Assembly (NCBI GenBank): GCA_002633025.1
Contig: NMRB01001215.1
Location: 69,948-133,947, forward strand
Direction of reading: 5' to 3'
DNA length: 64,000 nt
Origin: Notospermus geniculatus
Lineage: Eukaryota; Nemertea; Pilidiophora; Heteronemertea; Lineidae
This document shows, piece after piece, positions 10,803 to 22,214 of this stretch. The translations under genes and the position numbers were made by a program. Positions within the stretch are counted from its first letter, which is position 1. The number at the start of each line of letters is the position of its first letter. The notes beneath the pieces were generated by a model. That model made no database searches and was not told the origin of the DNA. It worked only from the letters and a program-made list of their open reading frames with translations.

Positions 10803-12605
10803 TTTGTATGTTATTTACATGTACCTTGAGTGTGAACGCCCTATGAAGCCTCCAAAGTGGTCAATAAACAGTTAATTCGAGTCAATACCTCAGGCACATC
10901 GTGATTGTACGAATTCGCCGCAGAACAAAGTGTCTCCAAAATGAAAGGTTAAACGCGGCGAATTATGGACACGACCAATCAGGTTGCTCATATTTCATCC
11001 AATCGAGTGCCCATAATCCAAACGCCGATATGAGACAGATAGGTCACGCGGCTGTCCCCAAGAGGGCCAATCACCCCGCTGACGGCATGTGCCAGATCGG
11101 AAATCACCCCTTAATCTCATTCCCGACAACCTCTTCTTCGCATCATCAGAACTGCGCGAAAATTTGATTCTCTTCAATAAAATTGGCGTATGGTGTTACA
11201 TTTACTTTTGAAGGGCTTTAGTGGTGAATATCGATTTCTTGACTCTTGTATGAACATCAATTTAGAGTCAAGCATGTATCCTATAAGACAAAGGAATACA
11301 TTTCGGAAAAGACTGATAGTTGTTGGTTGAAGGAATTAAACCCGAGACGGGGTGGAACTAAAATGTAGTGCAAGCCCGAGGCGCTTCGCCGAGGGTTTGG
11401 ACGGATTTTTGCTCCACCCTCGCGGGTTTGGTGTCGGAACCAAGACCCTCCGCCTCGGGTTTGATTTCTGTTCTATTAAATACATCTACTTCAAACTAAA
11501 CATTCATATTTAGGTTCAGTGCGTTTTTAATTCAACATCTTATTTGATTGCAAATAAGACACGACCGTTTGAAGAGGATTTTATTCTCAATTTTAATGAG
11601 CTGTGAGGTCCCATGCGCTGCTGACACCAAGCGGTAACAACTGGAAATAAGGCGCCAGGCCCTTCCCCTTTATACCTATTTAGCATGAAATGACAATAGG
11701 CCGTAAATCCATGTGTACGCCCATGTAAAAATTTCATGCCATTTTTGGGACAGTAGAAGACTATCTTAAAAAATCGTTCTGTAGTGGTATGCAGGGATCT
11801 CTCACTAAGGTAAAGTCGATTGCTTCATGAAGAATCAGTTTGTCAATATTTCTAATTATTGGCACCCGTTTCGAGTAGGCCTACACAATGAAATACAATA
11901 CAACGTACCTCCCATTCACACAAATTATAAAGGGCGAACAATGCCAAAAGAGGAATGAATTTCTATTGAAAACACGTTAAAGTCAAAAATTACCGTTTAT
12001 TCTTGACGGATCAAGAAAAGCTTCTGTAACTTTTTAGCGTCACTTCTTACCTAATCAAGGTTGAATTTGCGGGGAGAATGCTTGTTTGTGTACTTCTAAT
12101 TTTGTGCTCGCGTTTTTCGACCTCAAACCGCAAGCTAACCACAGCGTGTGCCATATATGGTCATCGCACTACACGAGAAAGAGATGTACACGAAGCACTA
12201 CGTTCAAACGGTCGTGAAGATGTTCCGAGTCAATCCGACTGGCATCCGGATCAGGGAGGACGCGACGTCAGTGCATCACGCACTGTGTATTACAAACCTG
12301 TACATCGTGCGTACATGTACATAGTGTACATCAGAGTGCAGCGCTAAGAGCAAGTTGCAGGAGTCGAAATGAATTAGCAGGGCGCTTATTCTTCAATGGA
12401 ATTTTCGTAGGATGTTTAGCTAATGATAAAAACATGGTTGGGATAGGTCACTGAGTATCCATCTCGCCGATTCTTTGCACTGCCTCTCTGAATACTCGAA
12501 GCGAGAAATGGTGGACGCAATTTTGGAAACACTGAGCTGGTTGTAGGTTATATAACAAAACCTGCTGTATTCAAAATGAGGCTAATGCATTATCCATTTG
12601 AAACA
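10803..12605. other. Intergenic; one foldback at 11338-11462
   Basis: A G+C-rich foldback at 11338-11462 has ends AAACCCGAG and CTCGGGTTT, with inner inverted GGGTGGAAC / GCTCCACCC pieces. The rest, including a 65-codon minus-strand and an 89-codon plus-strand open frame, shows no recognisable domain. Confidence 0.45.
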
Positions 12606-12689
12606 TACGCGCGAGATACCAATGTATTTTAGAATGTTCAACTACTAGAGTAGTTGAACATTCTAAAATACATTGGTATCTCGCGCGTA
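12606..12689. repeat. Perfect palindrome, 41-bp arms, 2-bp centre
   Basis: The left arm (12606-12646) and right arm (12649-12689) are exact reverse complements over 41 bases, separated only by AG. The arm starts TACGCGCGAGATACCAATG. No flanking duplication was identified, and no other copy was noticed in the window. Confidence 0.97.
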
Positions 12690-13090
12690 CTAGGAACAAT
12701 GCCTTCCCATCTAGACACATTGATATCATCATTAGAGGGAACCAAGACTGTATAGATGATATACCATTGCGTATAGCTGTTAATCACGTCATCTAATATC
12801 ATTTACTTTTGTATCCATGTCACAACAGACCCACGGGATATGATAATTGCCTCCTGCAGACACTGATAATGACAATTGCATTGACATTAATGGTTGGCAA
12901 TGTTATAAACGTCGATCGGTGTTTTGATGACCTGTGGTCACTTTATCTAATTACCTGTCCACGGCGTCCATTTGATGTGGTGGGAGAGCAGAGTTATCGA
13001 TAGCCGGCGGTGACAAGTCTCCTTTGTAGCAAACACAAGCAATTTAAATCAGATGGATCAGCCAGGGATCAGGTATGGGCCTATATGTAG
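12690..13090. other. Intergenic; nothing recognised
   Basis: No repeats or coding signal recognised. Confidence 0.4.
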
Positions 13091-13233
13091 GGAGGTTGAG
13101 ATCAGCGACTTATTACGGATCCTTGCGCGTAGACCTATATACGGATCGAAATGTACACAAATTTGTCCTCGTTGTACAGAATTCTATCCGTGTACGTATA
13201 AGGATCTGTGGTAAGTCGCAGATCTCAACCTCC
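13091..13233. repeat. Hairpin MITE with GGAGGTTGAGATC ends
   Basis: The left arm GGAGGTTGAGATCAGCGACT pairs with the right arm that ends CGCAGATCTCAACCTCC, continuing inward through GGATCC/GGATCT-type segments. The total length of about 143 bp is typical of a folded MITE. Confidence 0.8.
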
Positions 13234-13276
13234 TTAATGTCACTACGACATTGGACCCATTTCCCTTTTCAGTTTT

Positions 13277-13620
13277 GGTTGCGCTGTGATATCCAATATG
13301 GCCGCTACAGCCACCATCTTTGATTTGCATTCCGCTTAACTGAAATACATGTACAATCATGTACACCACGCCAGTCATCAGCAATTTTGGTGTGGATAAT
13401 TTGCATTCCGTGGATTAACTCAAAAATACCAGATCGCAAGTCACCATTAGGCTATTTTTAGTGTGGATGTATGGCCCAGGTAAACAACACAAGCATAATA
13501 TGTCTTTGGTTGCGCTCTGATATACAAATTATATATGGCCGCCTCAGCCACCATATTGAGTTAGCATTCCACGCATCAACTCAAAAACCTCACTGCAAGT
13601 CATCACCATTGGTGTGGGTG
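13277..13620 (+). repeat. Two degenerate direct copies of a ~230-bp unit
   Basis: TTGCGCTGTGATAT..AATATGGCCGC(TA)CAGCCACCAT..GCATTCC at about 13277-13335 recurs at 13509-13570 in the same orientation. In both copies it is followed by AACTCAAAAA and a CACCA(T)T(T/A)GG phrase. This is an old local tandem duplication without coding capacity. Confidence 0.6.
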
Positions 13621-13793
13621 GTTGGTGCACATCTTCAGCTGAATGAGGGCAGAGGGTTTGGCCAGCGATAGCGTGCCTTTTTTATTTACAATGTTATTGG
13701 TGGTCCGACGGCAGAAAAGGATGGAATACATGTATATCATGAGACGTATGTGGACAATAAAGCACAAAAATACGACACACAATGTGAAACAAT

Positions 13794-13885
13794 ATAATCC
13801 AAGTCGTCTCCGATATTTTGCAAATATCGCACATCCGTCTTTATATCTCCGATATTTGCAAAATATCGGAGATGACTTGGATTAT
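13794..13885. repeat. Near-perfect hairpin with ~36-bp arms
   Basis: The left arm begins ATAATCCAAGTCGTCTCCGA and the right arm ends with its complement, with one mismatch noticed. It encloses about 20 bases. It lies 10 bp upstream of another inverted-repeat element. Confidence 0.85.
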
Positions 13886-13895
13886 ACATGTATTA

Positions 13896-14012
13896 TAGAG
13901 TTTTTGCAACGCCCCGAAACGCGAATGTCTATCCTTCTGTTCGGTGCTCTCTTCGTGGTATCGAACAATGGGTGTGGCGTTGGCGTTTCGGGGGCTTTGC
14001 GAAAACTCCCTA
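13896..14012. repeat. Second GCAAAG/CCGAAACGCC inverted-repeat element
   Basis: This is an inverted copy of the element at 1106-1230, with CGCCCCGAAACGC on the left and GGCGTTTCGGGGGC on the right. The outer ends are AGAGTTTTTGC and GCGAAAACTCCCTA. The right terminus TAGGGAGTTTTCGC resembles the ends of the palindromic MITEs near 40132. Confidence 0.75.
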
Positions 14013-14198
14013 TAATGTGATATTGAGACGTACGCGTACATGTACATGTACATGCATTTTAAGCCAAGCAGTAGCTGCTTTATACTCTATGCGATTATAT
14101 TTTAGGTCGTACGGCAAATGGTGTGTTGTGTGCTATACCCTTCATACATCGTGTTACTGGCCGTAAAATGGCCGAATCAGAGAGAAATACAGCAGATA

Positions 14199-14581
14199 AG
14201 GCCATATAAAATTAATAAATAGATTCTCATCACTAGGATTTCAAAAATTTGGCAGGGAGGCGAATTTATATTTTATATTTTATATTCTTTTATCCATGAA
14301 TTAGAACAGTTTCCACATGCTTCCATGGCGGGGCCAAGGCCTGCCTGCAAAACCTGACTGGAGGCTGCATGCATAGAGAAAAAGGAAGCAACTATTAGTA
14401 CTGCCTGCTGTTCACAAGTGGCACACACAATCAATATTGATGATCCTTGTGAAAGCAGATGATCAAAAATGGAGAAAAAACACAGTTTTGGAAGAAATAT
14501 AAAATATAAAAAAAAATTGGGACGGAGGCAAAAATCGGGGCGGGAGGTGATGAGAATCTATTTATTAATTTTATATGGCCT
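14199..14581. repeat. TIR element with ATATAAAATTAATAAATAG ends
   Basis: The left end AGGCCATATAAAATTAATAA and the right end TTATTAATTTTATATGGCCT are exact inverted copies that continue inward through TAGATTCTCATCAC. The interior also folds (TTTATATTTTATATT against AATATAAAATATAAA). The element ends exactly at the assembly gap, so another copy may explain why assembly broke here. Confidence 0.85.
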
Positions 14582-15055
14582 NNNNNNNNNNNNNNNNNNN
14601 NNNNNNNNNNNNNNNNNNNNNNNNNNNNNNNNNNNNNNNNNNNNNNNNNNNNNNNNNNNNNNNNNNNNNNNNNNNNNNNNNNNNNNNNNNNNNNNNNNNN
14701 NNNNNNNNNNNNNNNNNNNNNNNNNNNNNNNNNNNNNNNNNNNNNNNNNNNNNNNNNNNNNNNNNNNNNNNNNNNNNNNNNNNNNNNNNNNNNNNNNNNN
14801 NNNNNNNNNNNNNNNNNNNNNNNNNNNNNNNNNNNNNNNNNNNNNNNNNNNNNNNNNNNNNNNNNNNNNNNNNNNNNNNNNNNNNNNNNNNNNNNNNNNN
14901 NNNNNNNNNNNNNNNNNNNNNNNNNNNNNNNNNNNNNNNNNNNNNNNNNNNNNNNNNNNNNNNNNNNNNNNNNNNNNNNNNNNNNNNNNNNNNNNNNNNN
15001 NNNNNNNNNNNNNNNNNNNNNNNNNNNNNNNNNNNNNNNNNNNNNNNNNNNNNNN
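14582..15055. other. Assembly gap (474 N)
   Basis: A run of N. Long open frames that appear to cross it consist of unknown residues and have no meaning. Confidence 1.
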
Positions 15056-15900
15056 AAAACAGACTTTTGTTGCCTAACCAACCTTGGGTCCAGGTTTATG
15101 AAACATCATGTTTCACACTGTGGGATAGGCCCGACAGGCCTGGAGCCGAGGTATGGCTTAAAAAGGGCATAATAAATAAAAGTCTTTTAACATTTTTTGT
15201 GCGAAATATGTGCAAAAATTTGGGTCTGGGCATGGTTCACCACATATGTACCATTGCTGAGGAGGTGTTCATTTTGTAACTTTTCATGAAAGTTTTGTGT
15301 AATTGCAGGTTTTAAAACATGCTGTATATCAATGGTGTACATTCACTGTACATTCAGTGCTTGTTATTACCCTCTGGGAAAAAATGGCCGACTTTGGCAA
15401 GGTATCTATTGTGTAAATAAGAGAAAAGCACTTGGTATACCGAGTTTTGATGGCCACTGCTCCTCGCCCTAATGTTTCCCGTCCATACTGAGTCAATGAT
15501 TTAACATGATGCTTGTTGGATATGGGTACATAACGTCACGATAATGGCCACAGGAGGACATCAATCAGTTGTCGGTATGACTGATACCGTCTCATAGTTG
15601 TCCCGACAGCATTCGGTCTACTGCGCAATATCAAGATGGCTCTGTAGCTTCCTATGTATTACATGTCAATGGATATATTGCATGATATTCGCTATGACGA
15701 CTGGGGTCGTTATTCTACAAATCGCGGTCAGGATAAGCTAATGGCTGTTATGAAAGTGATGCATGTCTAGCGATCAGCTAAATGGCATGGGGAGCGGTTT
15801 TCACAATGTCTTTGGCCGTATGTCATGGAACGGTCTTGGTTCTAAATCTCCTGTCTATATTAGCCCTTTGTACACGGAGTCGGTTCGATCAGGTTCGAGG
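15056..15900. other. Intergenic; nothing recognised
   Basis: AT-rich sequence with no repeat partner noted and no supportable coding block. Confidence 0.4.
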
Positions 15901-16015
15901 CCAGGACCCATATTCATAAAACTACTTAAGTGTAAGTGTGATACTTATCTTTTGTGTTGAACAAAGGATAAGTATCACACTTAGACTTAAGTAGTTTTGT
16001 GAATATGGCCCCAGG
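15901..16015. repeat. Hairpin MITE with CATATTCATAAAACTACTTA arms
   Basis: CCAGGACCCATATTC on the left is inverted as GAATATGGCCCCAGG on the right. The inner arms ACTACTTAAGT and AAGTGTGATACTTATC pair almost completely across a TGTTGAACA-type loop. Two further copies sit side by side at 53578-53684 and 53687-53794. Confidence 0.9.
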
Positions 16016-16124
16016 GGCCTGTTTCATAAAGTGACTTTAAGCTAATGGTACCTCTAACCAAATGGAAATTGCATTGAAGTTAATGATACTAGTAGCTTAA
16101 AGTCACTTTATGAAACAGGCCCCC
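16014..16124. repeat. Hairpin MITE with GTTTCATAAAGTGACTTTAA arms
   Basis: The left end GGGGCCTGTTTCATAAAGTG pairs with the right end CACTTTATGAAACAGGCCCC. The inner arms ACTTTAAGCTA and TAGCTTAAAGT continue the pairing. It abuts the preceding hairpin, sharing the GGGGCC edge. The two have analogous architecture (GGGCC(Y)-R-TTCATAAA) but different stems. Confidence 0.9.
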
Positions 16125-17085
16125 GTGCCCTTACTTTTTGTACCATGAAAAGGGACGGATAGTTCAAGTCACATGGCTTTTTCACGGTACAAAAACAAGT
16201 GAACTTGCCTCAACCGGATCGAACCGACTCCCTGATAAGGGGCTGTTGGTCACATCCAACATCATATCGAGTCTTTTTTCTTGTTGCTTTTGGAAACACC
16301 GAAGAATCCCCCTCCCCCAAGTTCTTGAGTACATGTAATGGCATTTTCTTACTGCATAGAATCGATGTAGGCCTACAACATGTTCATATTTTCACAGGCA
16401 GTGTGCAGTCTCCTTTGTAAAACAAAAAGCCGTTCAATCCTGAATTCCTGGGTTTCCAAATGAATGCAACCGAAGACGACATGACTGCCTAGTACATAGA
16501 CGCTACATGGCCGTTCCTCTAAGCGCCCTCCCACCTAATACAGCTTTAGGGGTCAGCTAATTGGCCGCAGACCTACATTCAGGAATGATGTCCAAATGTT
16601 CGCCAATGATCTGCCCTCACAGTGATTCACGCTCGACTTGGGAACGCTTTACACCATAGTCTTCGAGCAATTCATTAAATCATCCAATATGATATTCAAT
16701 AGTATCGTTCTACTCCCTATCTATGCAACGGACGGCTTGGCTACATTCGCATTCCTCTCACGTTCTGAGTGAGAGAATAATTTCTTGTAGCCTGTAGACG
16801 TGATGCATGGCTACGACATATCCTCAGAGACCATTAACGCTTAGACGAGCTTATCGCGCGTCTCAGTTGAGGACGGAGAAAAATTCTACTACCATCCAAT
16901 TTTGTTCATGACACATGTACATGTACATATACATGTATATACATGTACATTAGTTATACAGTCTTTTTGTAATGGCTCGAGTGAAAGAAGCGCGGTTCAT
17001 TTTCCTCAGCGGCTTTTGCTTTTACAGACATTTTGCTAGAATTTACATTCATTTTAATATTGCCTGCAACTTCCTATAGTACATG
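16125..17085. other. Intergenic with a TACATG simple repeat
   Basis: A TACATGTACATGTATA-type alternating tract lies at about 16912-16952. No gene was recognised. Confidence 0.5.
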
Positions 17086-17269
17086 TACAATCTCGGTCAT
17101 AAGTTATTAACCACCGGATATTTGCGAATTACTCCGTGATCCTCCAGTATTTTTTCACCAATTTTTGATGCATGGTAGTTAGACCATTTGTCCATCATTA
17201 GGCGTCAAGGTTTTTCTGATCAATAGGCCGACTTCGGTTTTACAGCTGTTACTTATGACCGAGATTGTA
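17086..17269. repeat. TA-flanked mariner-type MITE
   Basis: The ends CAATCTCGGTCATAAGT and ACTTATGACCGAGATTG are inverted copies flanked by TA on both sides, as expected for Tc1/mariner target duplication. At about 180 bp inside the TA it is too short to code. The termini resemble those of the repeat at 19310-19562 (CACTCTTGATCATAAGTAA). Confidence 0.85.
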
Positions 17270-17652
17270 CATGTATTTTGCTCATGACGTTTCATAACTT
17301 CTGTACATGTACATGTAATGTACCTTTTTTAGACGTCATGCTTTTTGTACACATACTGTAGACTTTTTGCTGATGACTTTTGTATCCATGTATTATACCG
17401 CAGCACATAGTTCATTTTTCAATCGTCATTTGTGATTTGACATGAATCATCCATAATTTCAAGAATGAACATTGTATTCATCACAAACTTTTCACACTGG
17501 CGACCATTTTTATGCTACCGCTTCAACAGAAGCGGGGATACAAAAAAAATCAATTTGATTAGACCAACAGTTTTCTTTTAAATGATCGGAAATGGAACGT
17601 TAACGGACGGACGACCACGACGGGCCTACTGTCAAAAATATTCCATGGCCAC

Positions 17653-17952
17653 GGCCGTAGCTAGCTTTTTTTCGCTAGGGGGGCATTTTAAGCAAACGAG
17701 GTGCCCGGACGTAGGCTTGGCCTTCGAGCGCCACAGGGGCCTGTTTTGCGGGGGGTCTGGGGGGCCTCCCCCAGAAAAATTTTGAAAATTAGAAGCTCTG
17801 AGATGCGATTTGATGTCAATTTCCTGCACTCTGAAACACGAACAATTCTGATCTTTTATCCCATTTGATTTTGCTGAAAAAAATGTTTTTTTGAACAATT
17901 GGCCTGGGGGGGGGGGCATTTGCCCCCCCCTGTCCCTATGCTAGCTACGGGC
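17653..17952. repeat. TIR element with GGCCGTAGCTAGC ends
   Basis: GGCCGTAGCTAGC at the left is inverted as GCTAGCTACGGGCC at the right. Just inside are G-rich and C-rich tracts (CTAGGGGGGCATTTTA against GGGGGGGCATTTGCCCCCCC). It is non-coding. The 95-codon minus-strand frame is a by-product. Confidence 0.8.
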
Positions 17953-19164
17953 CTGATGGCAATGGGTTCTAGGCCTACTTGGGTGTACTTTGGGTCCTCC
18001 TGACCCATGGCGTTTATCACCATGAGTACTACTTGTATAGACAACGGCCATGGGTACTTTATACCCATGGGTACAATGGACCAACTTCTTTTTGCAGTGT
18101 ACCTTTCATAATGTATACATGTACACTAGTCATTTCGTTCATGGCTTATATCATACCCCGTCCTGCTGCCTGTCCCAAGATCATTGCATGGAAAACGGAA
18201 TGTAAACGAATCTATGTCGTGCTCTCCCGAAAGCCATTTGCCCTGGAAGGGTTAGCACATTACCGGTCGCTGGTTGATCATCTATTCCATATCAAGCCGG
18301 GCCCCAGGCAGTAAAGACTCGATGAGACGGCCCTAACTGACCCCCAGGGATTACTCTGCATTCGGGCGTTAATCTACACTCAATTGATTGCCCCTGACCC
18401 CTTATCCCCGTCGAACGGTGCACTGCTGATAGAAGCCCGCAAACAGGGCTTGGTTGCATGACAAATGACAACGTAAATGGGTTACTTCATTAGAAGGATA
18501 TACATTTTGTCCAATGAATATATCAAGTCTTCTCGCCCGCAACATGAAAATTGGCAAGTGAAACAAGACATTTGTTGGACGTCATTCTGTCAGGATATTT
18601 GAAACGGCCCAGCTACTGCAGAACACCCAGGCGTTCAGCAAACGTAATGTCACATTCCATTTCTAACAGGGTCGGATCCAGGGGGCGTGGGGGGCGTACA
18701 CCCCGTATTTTTGGCAGAGCAATGATTTTTTAGCAACAAAAATTTAATCACAAAAAATTCGAGTATTTTGCTCTCAGATGCCAGGAAATTGACAATTTTT
18801 TCTGGGGGAGGGCTTCGCGTTTTCAATGCTCACCACCTCCAGTTTGAGGCGGCCATTTTGAAAAACGTAGTCACACAACTTTACGGAACATCGCTGCGAA
18901 ATCGAATGGAACTATTGATAGGGATTCGTTAATGTCGGATTTTCGCGAAAAATGAGATGTAAAAAGATGTGACTAAAAGATAACGAAATTTAGTGAAAAC
19001 CATGAGGAGAATCTTTGAGAATTAACGAAGATAAAAAACCGACGCGCTATTTATCTGGAACAGAGTAGGCTACCTATGAAATGTAAATTAATATGATGTC
19101 AGTTTCATTCATGGTTGTAACACTTTTTAGAACAGTGTTCTACCGTTTAGTGTCGTCTTGATAA
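17953..19164. other. Intergenic; one half GGATCC element
   Basis: GTCGGATCCAGGGGGCGTGG at 18671 resembles the left end of the GCGCGGATCC family at 3643 and 4609; no right end was found. A GTACCCATGG-type inverted motif lies near 18050-18075. Nothing else was supported. Confidence 0.5.
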
Positions 19165-19277
19165 TGGGTCATATGAACACTAGCAAATGCTTTTCTTGAA
19201 TTTTGTAATACAAATGCACTAGGCAATGCTGTACACATCTGAAGTAAAAGCATTTGCTAGTCTTTATTCCTATGACC
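19165..19277. repeat. Inverted-repeat element with GGGTCATA ends
   Basis: GGGTCATATGAACACTAGCAAATGCTTTT is mirrored by AAAAGCATTTGCTAGTC..TATGACCC (each quoted in part). The right half, GGCAATGCTGTACA(C/A)ATCT and AAAAGCATTTGCT, recurs at about 41882-41945. Confidence 0.75.
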
Positions 19278-19309
19278 CACTGACTGTAGTTCACATACAT
19301 GTACGTACG

Positions 19310-19562
19310 TACACTCTTGATCATAAGTAAATCCGCACCAGATATTCTTGAATTACTCGATAATTACATGTACACTGTACATGTACTCATTATTTTTTCC
19401 CAATTTTTGGACAAGTGAAAGCCACATGCACTGTCTAACTCATCCCGTTTGAATTTTTTCCTGTCTTCCACAGCAGTTCAAAGAGGGCAGGGTGGTTTGG
19501 AGGTTTCACCAAGTTTTCATCAAACGTTTCACCTGCACAACCTTCAGCCTTGGTCATTAAGC
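19310..19562 (+). repeat. Tc1/mariner-like end repeat, copy 1
   Basis: It starts TACACTCTTGATCATAAGTA. About 250 bp in order (CCGCACCAGATATTC, GAATTACTCG, CAATTTTTGGACA, GTGGCTT-type, GGCAGGGTGGTTTGG, CCTTGGTCATTAAG) match the complement of 54966-55215. The TA-CACTC terminus fits a Tc1-type inverted repeat, but no partner end was found here. Confidence 0.75.
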
Positions 19563-20896
19563 AACAGACCAGAGAAAATGTTTCAAAAATATATCAAGAT
19601 CTTCCATGTCATTACTATCATGCAGGTACCTGCTTATCCTGATAGAGATACAAATAAAAATGACTTCTGTCGAGTGATGCTGATAATAGATTAGAATTGA
19701 AATGAACGAATTGAGATTTCTGTTCTGATACCATTGAAAAACATGGCTGACATTTGGAGAAGAGGCTCCAAGCTGATGAGAAACCGTTAGATAACCAGAG
19801 AATCAATGAGGAAATGTGGCAGGAATCATAACACAAGTCGATGATGGCTGATGTGCCAGCTTATCAGTCTTTGACTATTGGAGAGCTGTCATACAGAACT
19901 GGTCCACGTCTTTTTACAGTATTCACTATCAATCTCTGGTGACGAATATCGAGATAAACCCTATTCATCAATAAGACGATATGCTGACCGACGATATTGC
20001 ATTAAAGCAAGTGTTGGAGTTTCGTCAGGACGTGTCAGAAACTTTGAAATAGTTTTTGTCCCAGTCGACTCCCAGTGTTGGAGTGTCAATTTTCTACACT
20101 GCTGTTTTTTACAGTAAAAAGTACTGGAAACAAGTTACCAGTACTTTATACTGTAATATACGGCACTCTGTGTCCACGAAAACAACTATGAAATGAATGG
20201 AATTCTCCGTTCTAGTTTACAGACAATACATGTATGTATCTTTTTCAGTATTTCGTGTACTTATTCACTGATTTAAAAAATAATTATTTGTTTCCCAACA
20301 AGTTCCGCCAGTAAATTTACAAAGAAAATCTCTGTTTTTTACAATACATGTACATGTAGGATCTTGTGGTTTTACAAATCCTCTGTAAAGAATTACAGAA
20401 TGTTTCATTTACATGACGAGAAAAGAGGCAGTCTGTGAAAATACATTGTATTTTTGGTAAAATGTGAAAACAGTGGATTTGTGTTAAAATTAACGGTGCT
20501 GTTTTTGTTAATTCCCTGTAAATTCACGGATATTTTTACAGTGTATAGTACAGAAATCCAGGGAAAAAAGAAACACAAATGGGGAGCGCCAATTGGTCAC
20601 GTGATGACTACTGATAGAGCAGACGAGACACCTAGCGTTGACCTAGGCCCATTGTTCGAGAGATGCGGTTCACCAAGCACGGCCAATCACACCTTGAATC
20701 GTCATGAATAATAGGTGGCATTGGTGTACTATCAGTTCAAAACCACGCGTATATTCTCGCGTGGTCTGCGTGATCGGGGTTCCCTATTGATGTGGTATTT
20801 CGTATTCGTATAGGCCTACGAGTATGGCGATCATAAAATCTGGTTGGACATTCCAAGATTCGTTCTGATGATCACCTGTTACCGTCAATTTTCGAA
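19563..20896. other. Intergenic with TTTACAG-rich sequence
   Basis: Around 20100-20540 the phrases TTTTTACAGT, ACTTTATACTGTAA and CAGTACTTTATACTG recur and fold locally. They resemble the interior of the 334-bp element inserted at 33599, so a degraded relative is likely. No gene was seen. Confidence 0.45.
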
Positions 20897-21050
20897 CAAT
20901 AGGAGGTTTAGAAATCAAACGATAAACGCTAACGTTAACGATGACGTTATTTTTGTAAATGCAATATAAAATCTGGTTAATCTGTATGAAAAATAACGTT
21001 GTCGTAAAGGTTACGTTTATCGTTTGATTTCCAAATCTCCCTATTCTGCC
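20897..21050. repeat. Inverted-repeat element with AATAGGAGGTTT ends
   Basis: AATAGGAGGTTTAGAAATCA and CGATAAACG.TAACG on the left are mirrored by CGTTTATCGTTTGATTTCCA and AATCTCCCTATT on the right. The centre also pairs (ATAACGT-type). No target duplication was resolved. Confidence 0.75.
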
Positions 21051-22214
21051 GCAATAGACGTGACGTTCACAAATCACAAGCTGACAATGTAGCCAACTAC
21101 ATGTAGTCAAAAGTGCTAAGAACGTTCATAAAATATCAGAGCAGTTGTTCATACATTTACGTCTTTCCTTTTACAAGGCATCCGAAGGCACCAATCAAAG
21201 AAGATGAGAGACTGATTCCAAGCGAAAGGGAACATTATTTAATAGATTTACCGAGAAGCAGCCACACATTTGGCTGGTAGATTAATACCCTTCCTGATGC
21301 TGGGAAACCACAAAAAGACAAAAAAGCATGATAATATGCTTCGACGGAAGGCAGAGTGTGTGAGGTGGCTTAAGATGAAAAAGAAACCCGAGATTGGTCA
21401 TGTTATTCCTGGTACTATCCGGGTGTTGCTTTTGAATTCCTCTGATTAGTTTATCGACGGCAGGGGTTCGTTTCCGTCTGATTACATCTACTGAGCTTTT
21501 AAAGTAACGAGCGAGGGATCTTCAATGAGCGCAGCATGCAGGGAGACGCCAGGCGGAGAGCAAACTTCGAATGTCGTGGTCTCTGATTGATTGGTATTTA
21601 AGTGGACTGAAATATTAAATACTTTCAATATTATGACGTTAATGGGTAATGGCAACCTTCGAAGGTTTAAAGCCATATTAATAATCATTTTTTTGAGTAA
21701 TTGGCTGCAGGGCTCTGGGGAAATTGATCGACGCACTCTGTATCAACGAAACCAACTTTCCCTCGTACATGACGTTGACAAACACAACGTTTTACTTTGC
21801 TGTAGGGAGGTAAACTCCCTTCGCAGTTCGATACCCGCGCTCAAAAACTGCTCCACCTTATGCAAGCCTCAAAATATCACAAATAGACGGCGTTACTGTC
21901 CGATTCGGGGAATCCCCGCTGGGAGTCTGCTGTGCGACTTGCTGGGTAAACGGACCAAATTAGTGATTCTCGGCCAGGTTAAATGAGGCAACTGGATTAT
22001 ATGACCTCCCAAATGTCGGAAATGTGAGTGCACACTAACAGGTGCATGATAACGTCGGTCAAATTTGCAAACAGCTTAATCTTGTTGACTTTCCAATCGG
22101 AAAAGTATGAATATACAGTGTAGGCTTATACACGTATCATAGCCAATCAGAAAGTGTGTTACGGCAGCGTCGGTTATACCTGTGATGATGGCTTGTGATT
22201 GGATCCCTCATGAA
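21051..22214. other. Intergenic; a possible relic of a MULE-type MITE end
   Basis: Near 21806-21855 the phrases GTAAACTCCC, CGCAGTTCGATACCCGCGC and AAAACTGCTCCACCT resemble the terminus of the MITE at 55426-55801. A 131-codon plus-strand frame (21591-21986) crosses it and shows no domain. Confidence 0.4.

Noticed and set aside
14431-15279. 200-240 codon open frames around 14.4-15.3 kb
   Set aside because: They consist mostly of unknown residues from the assembly gap.
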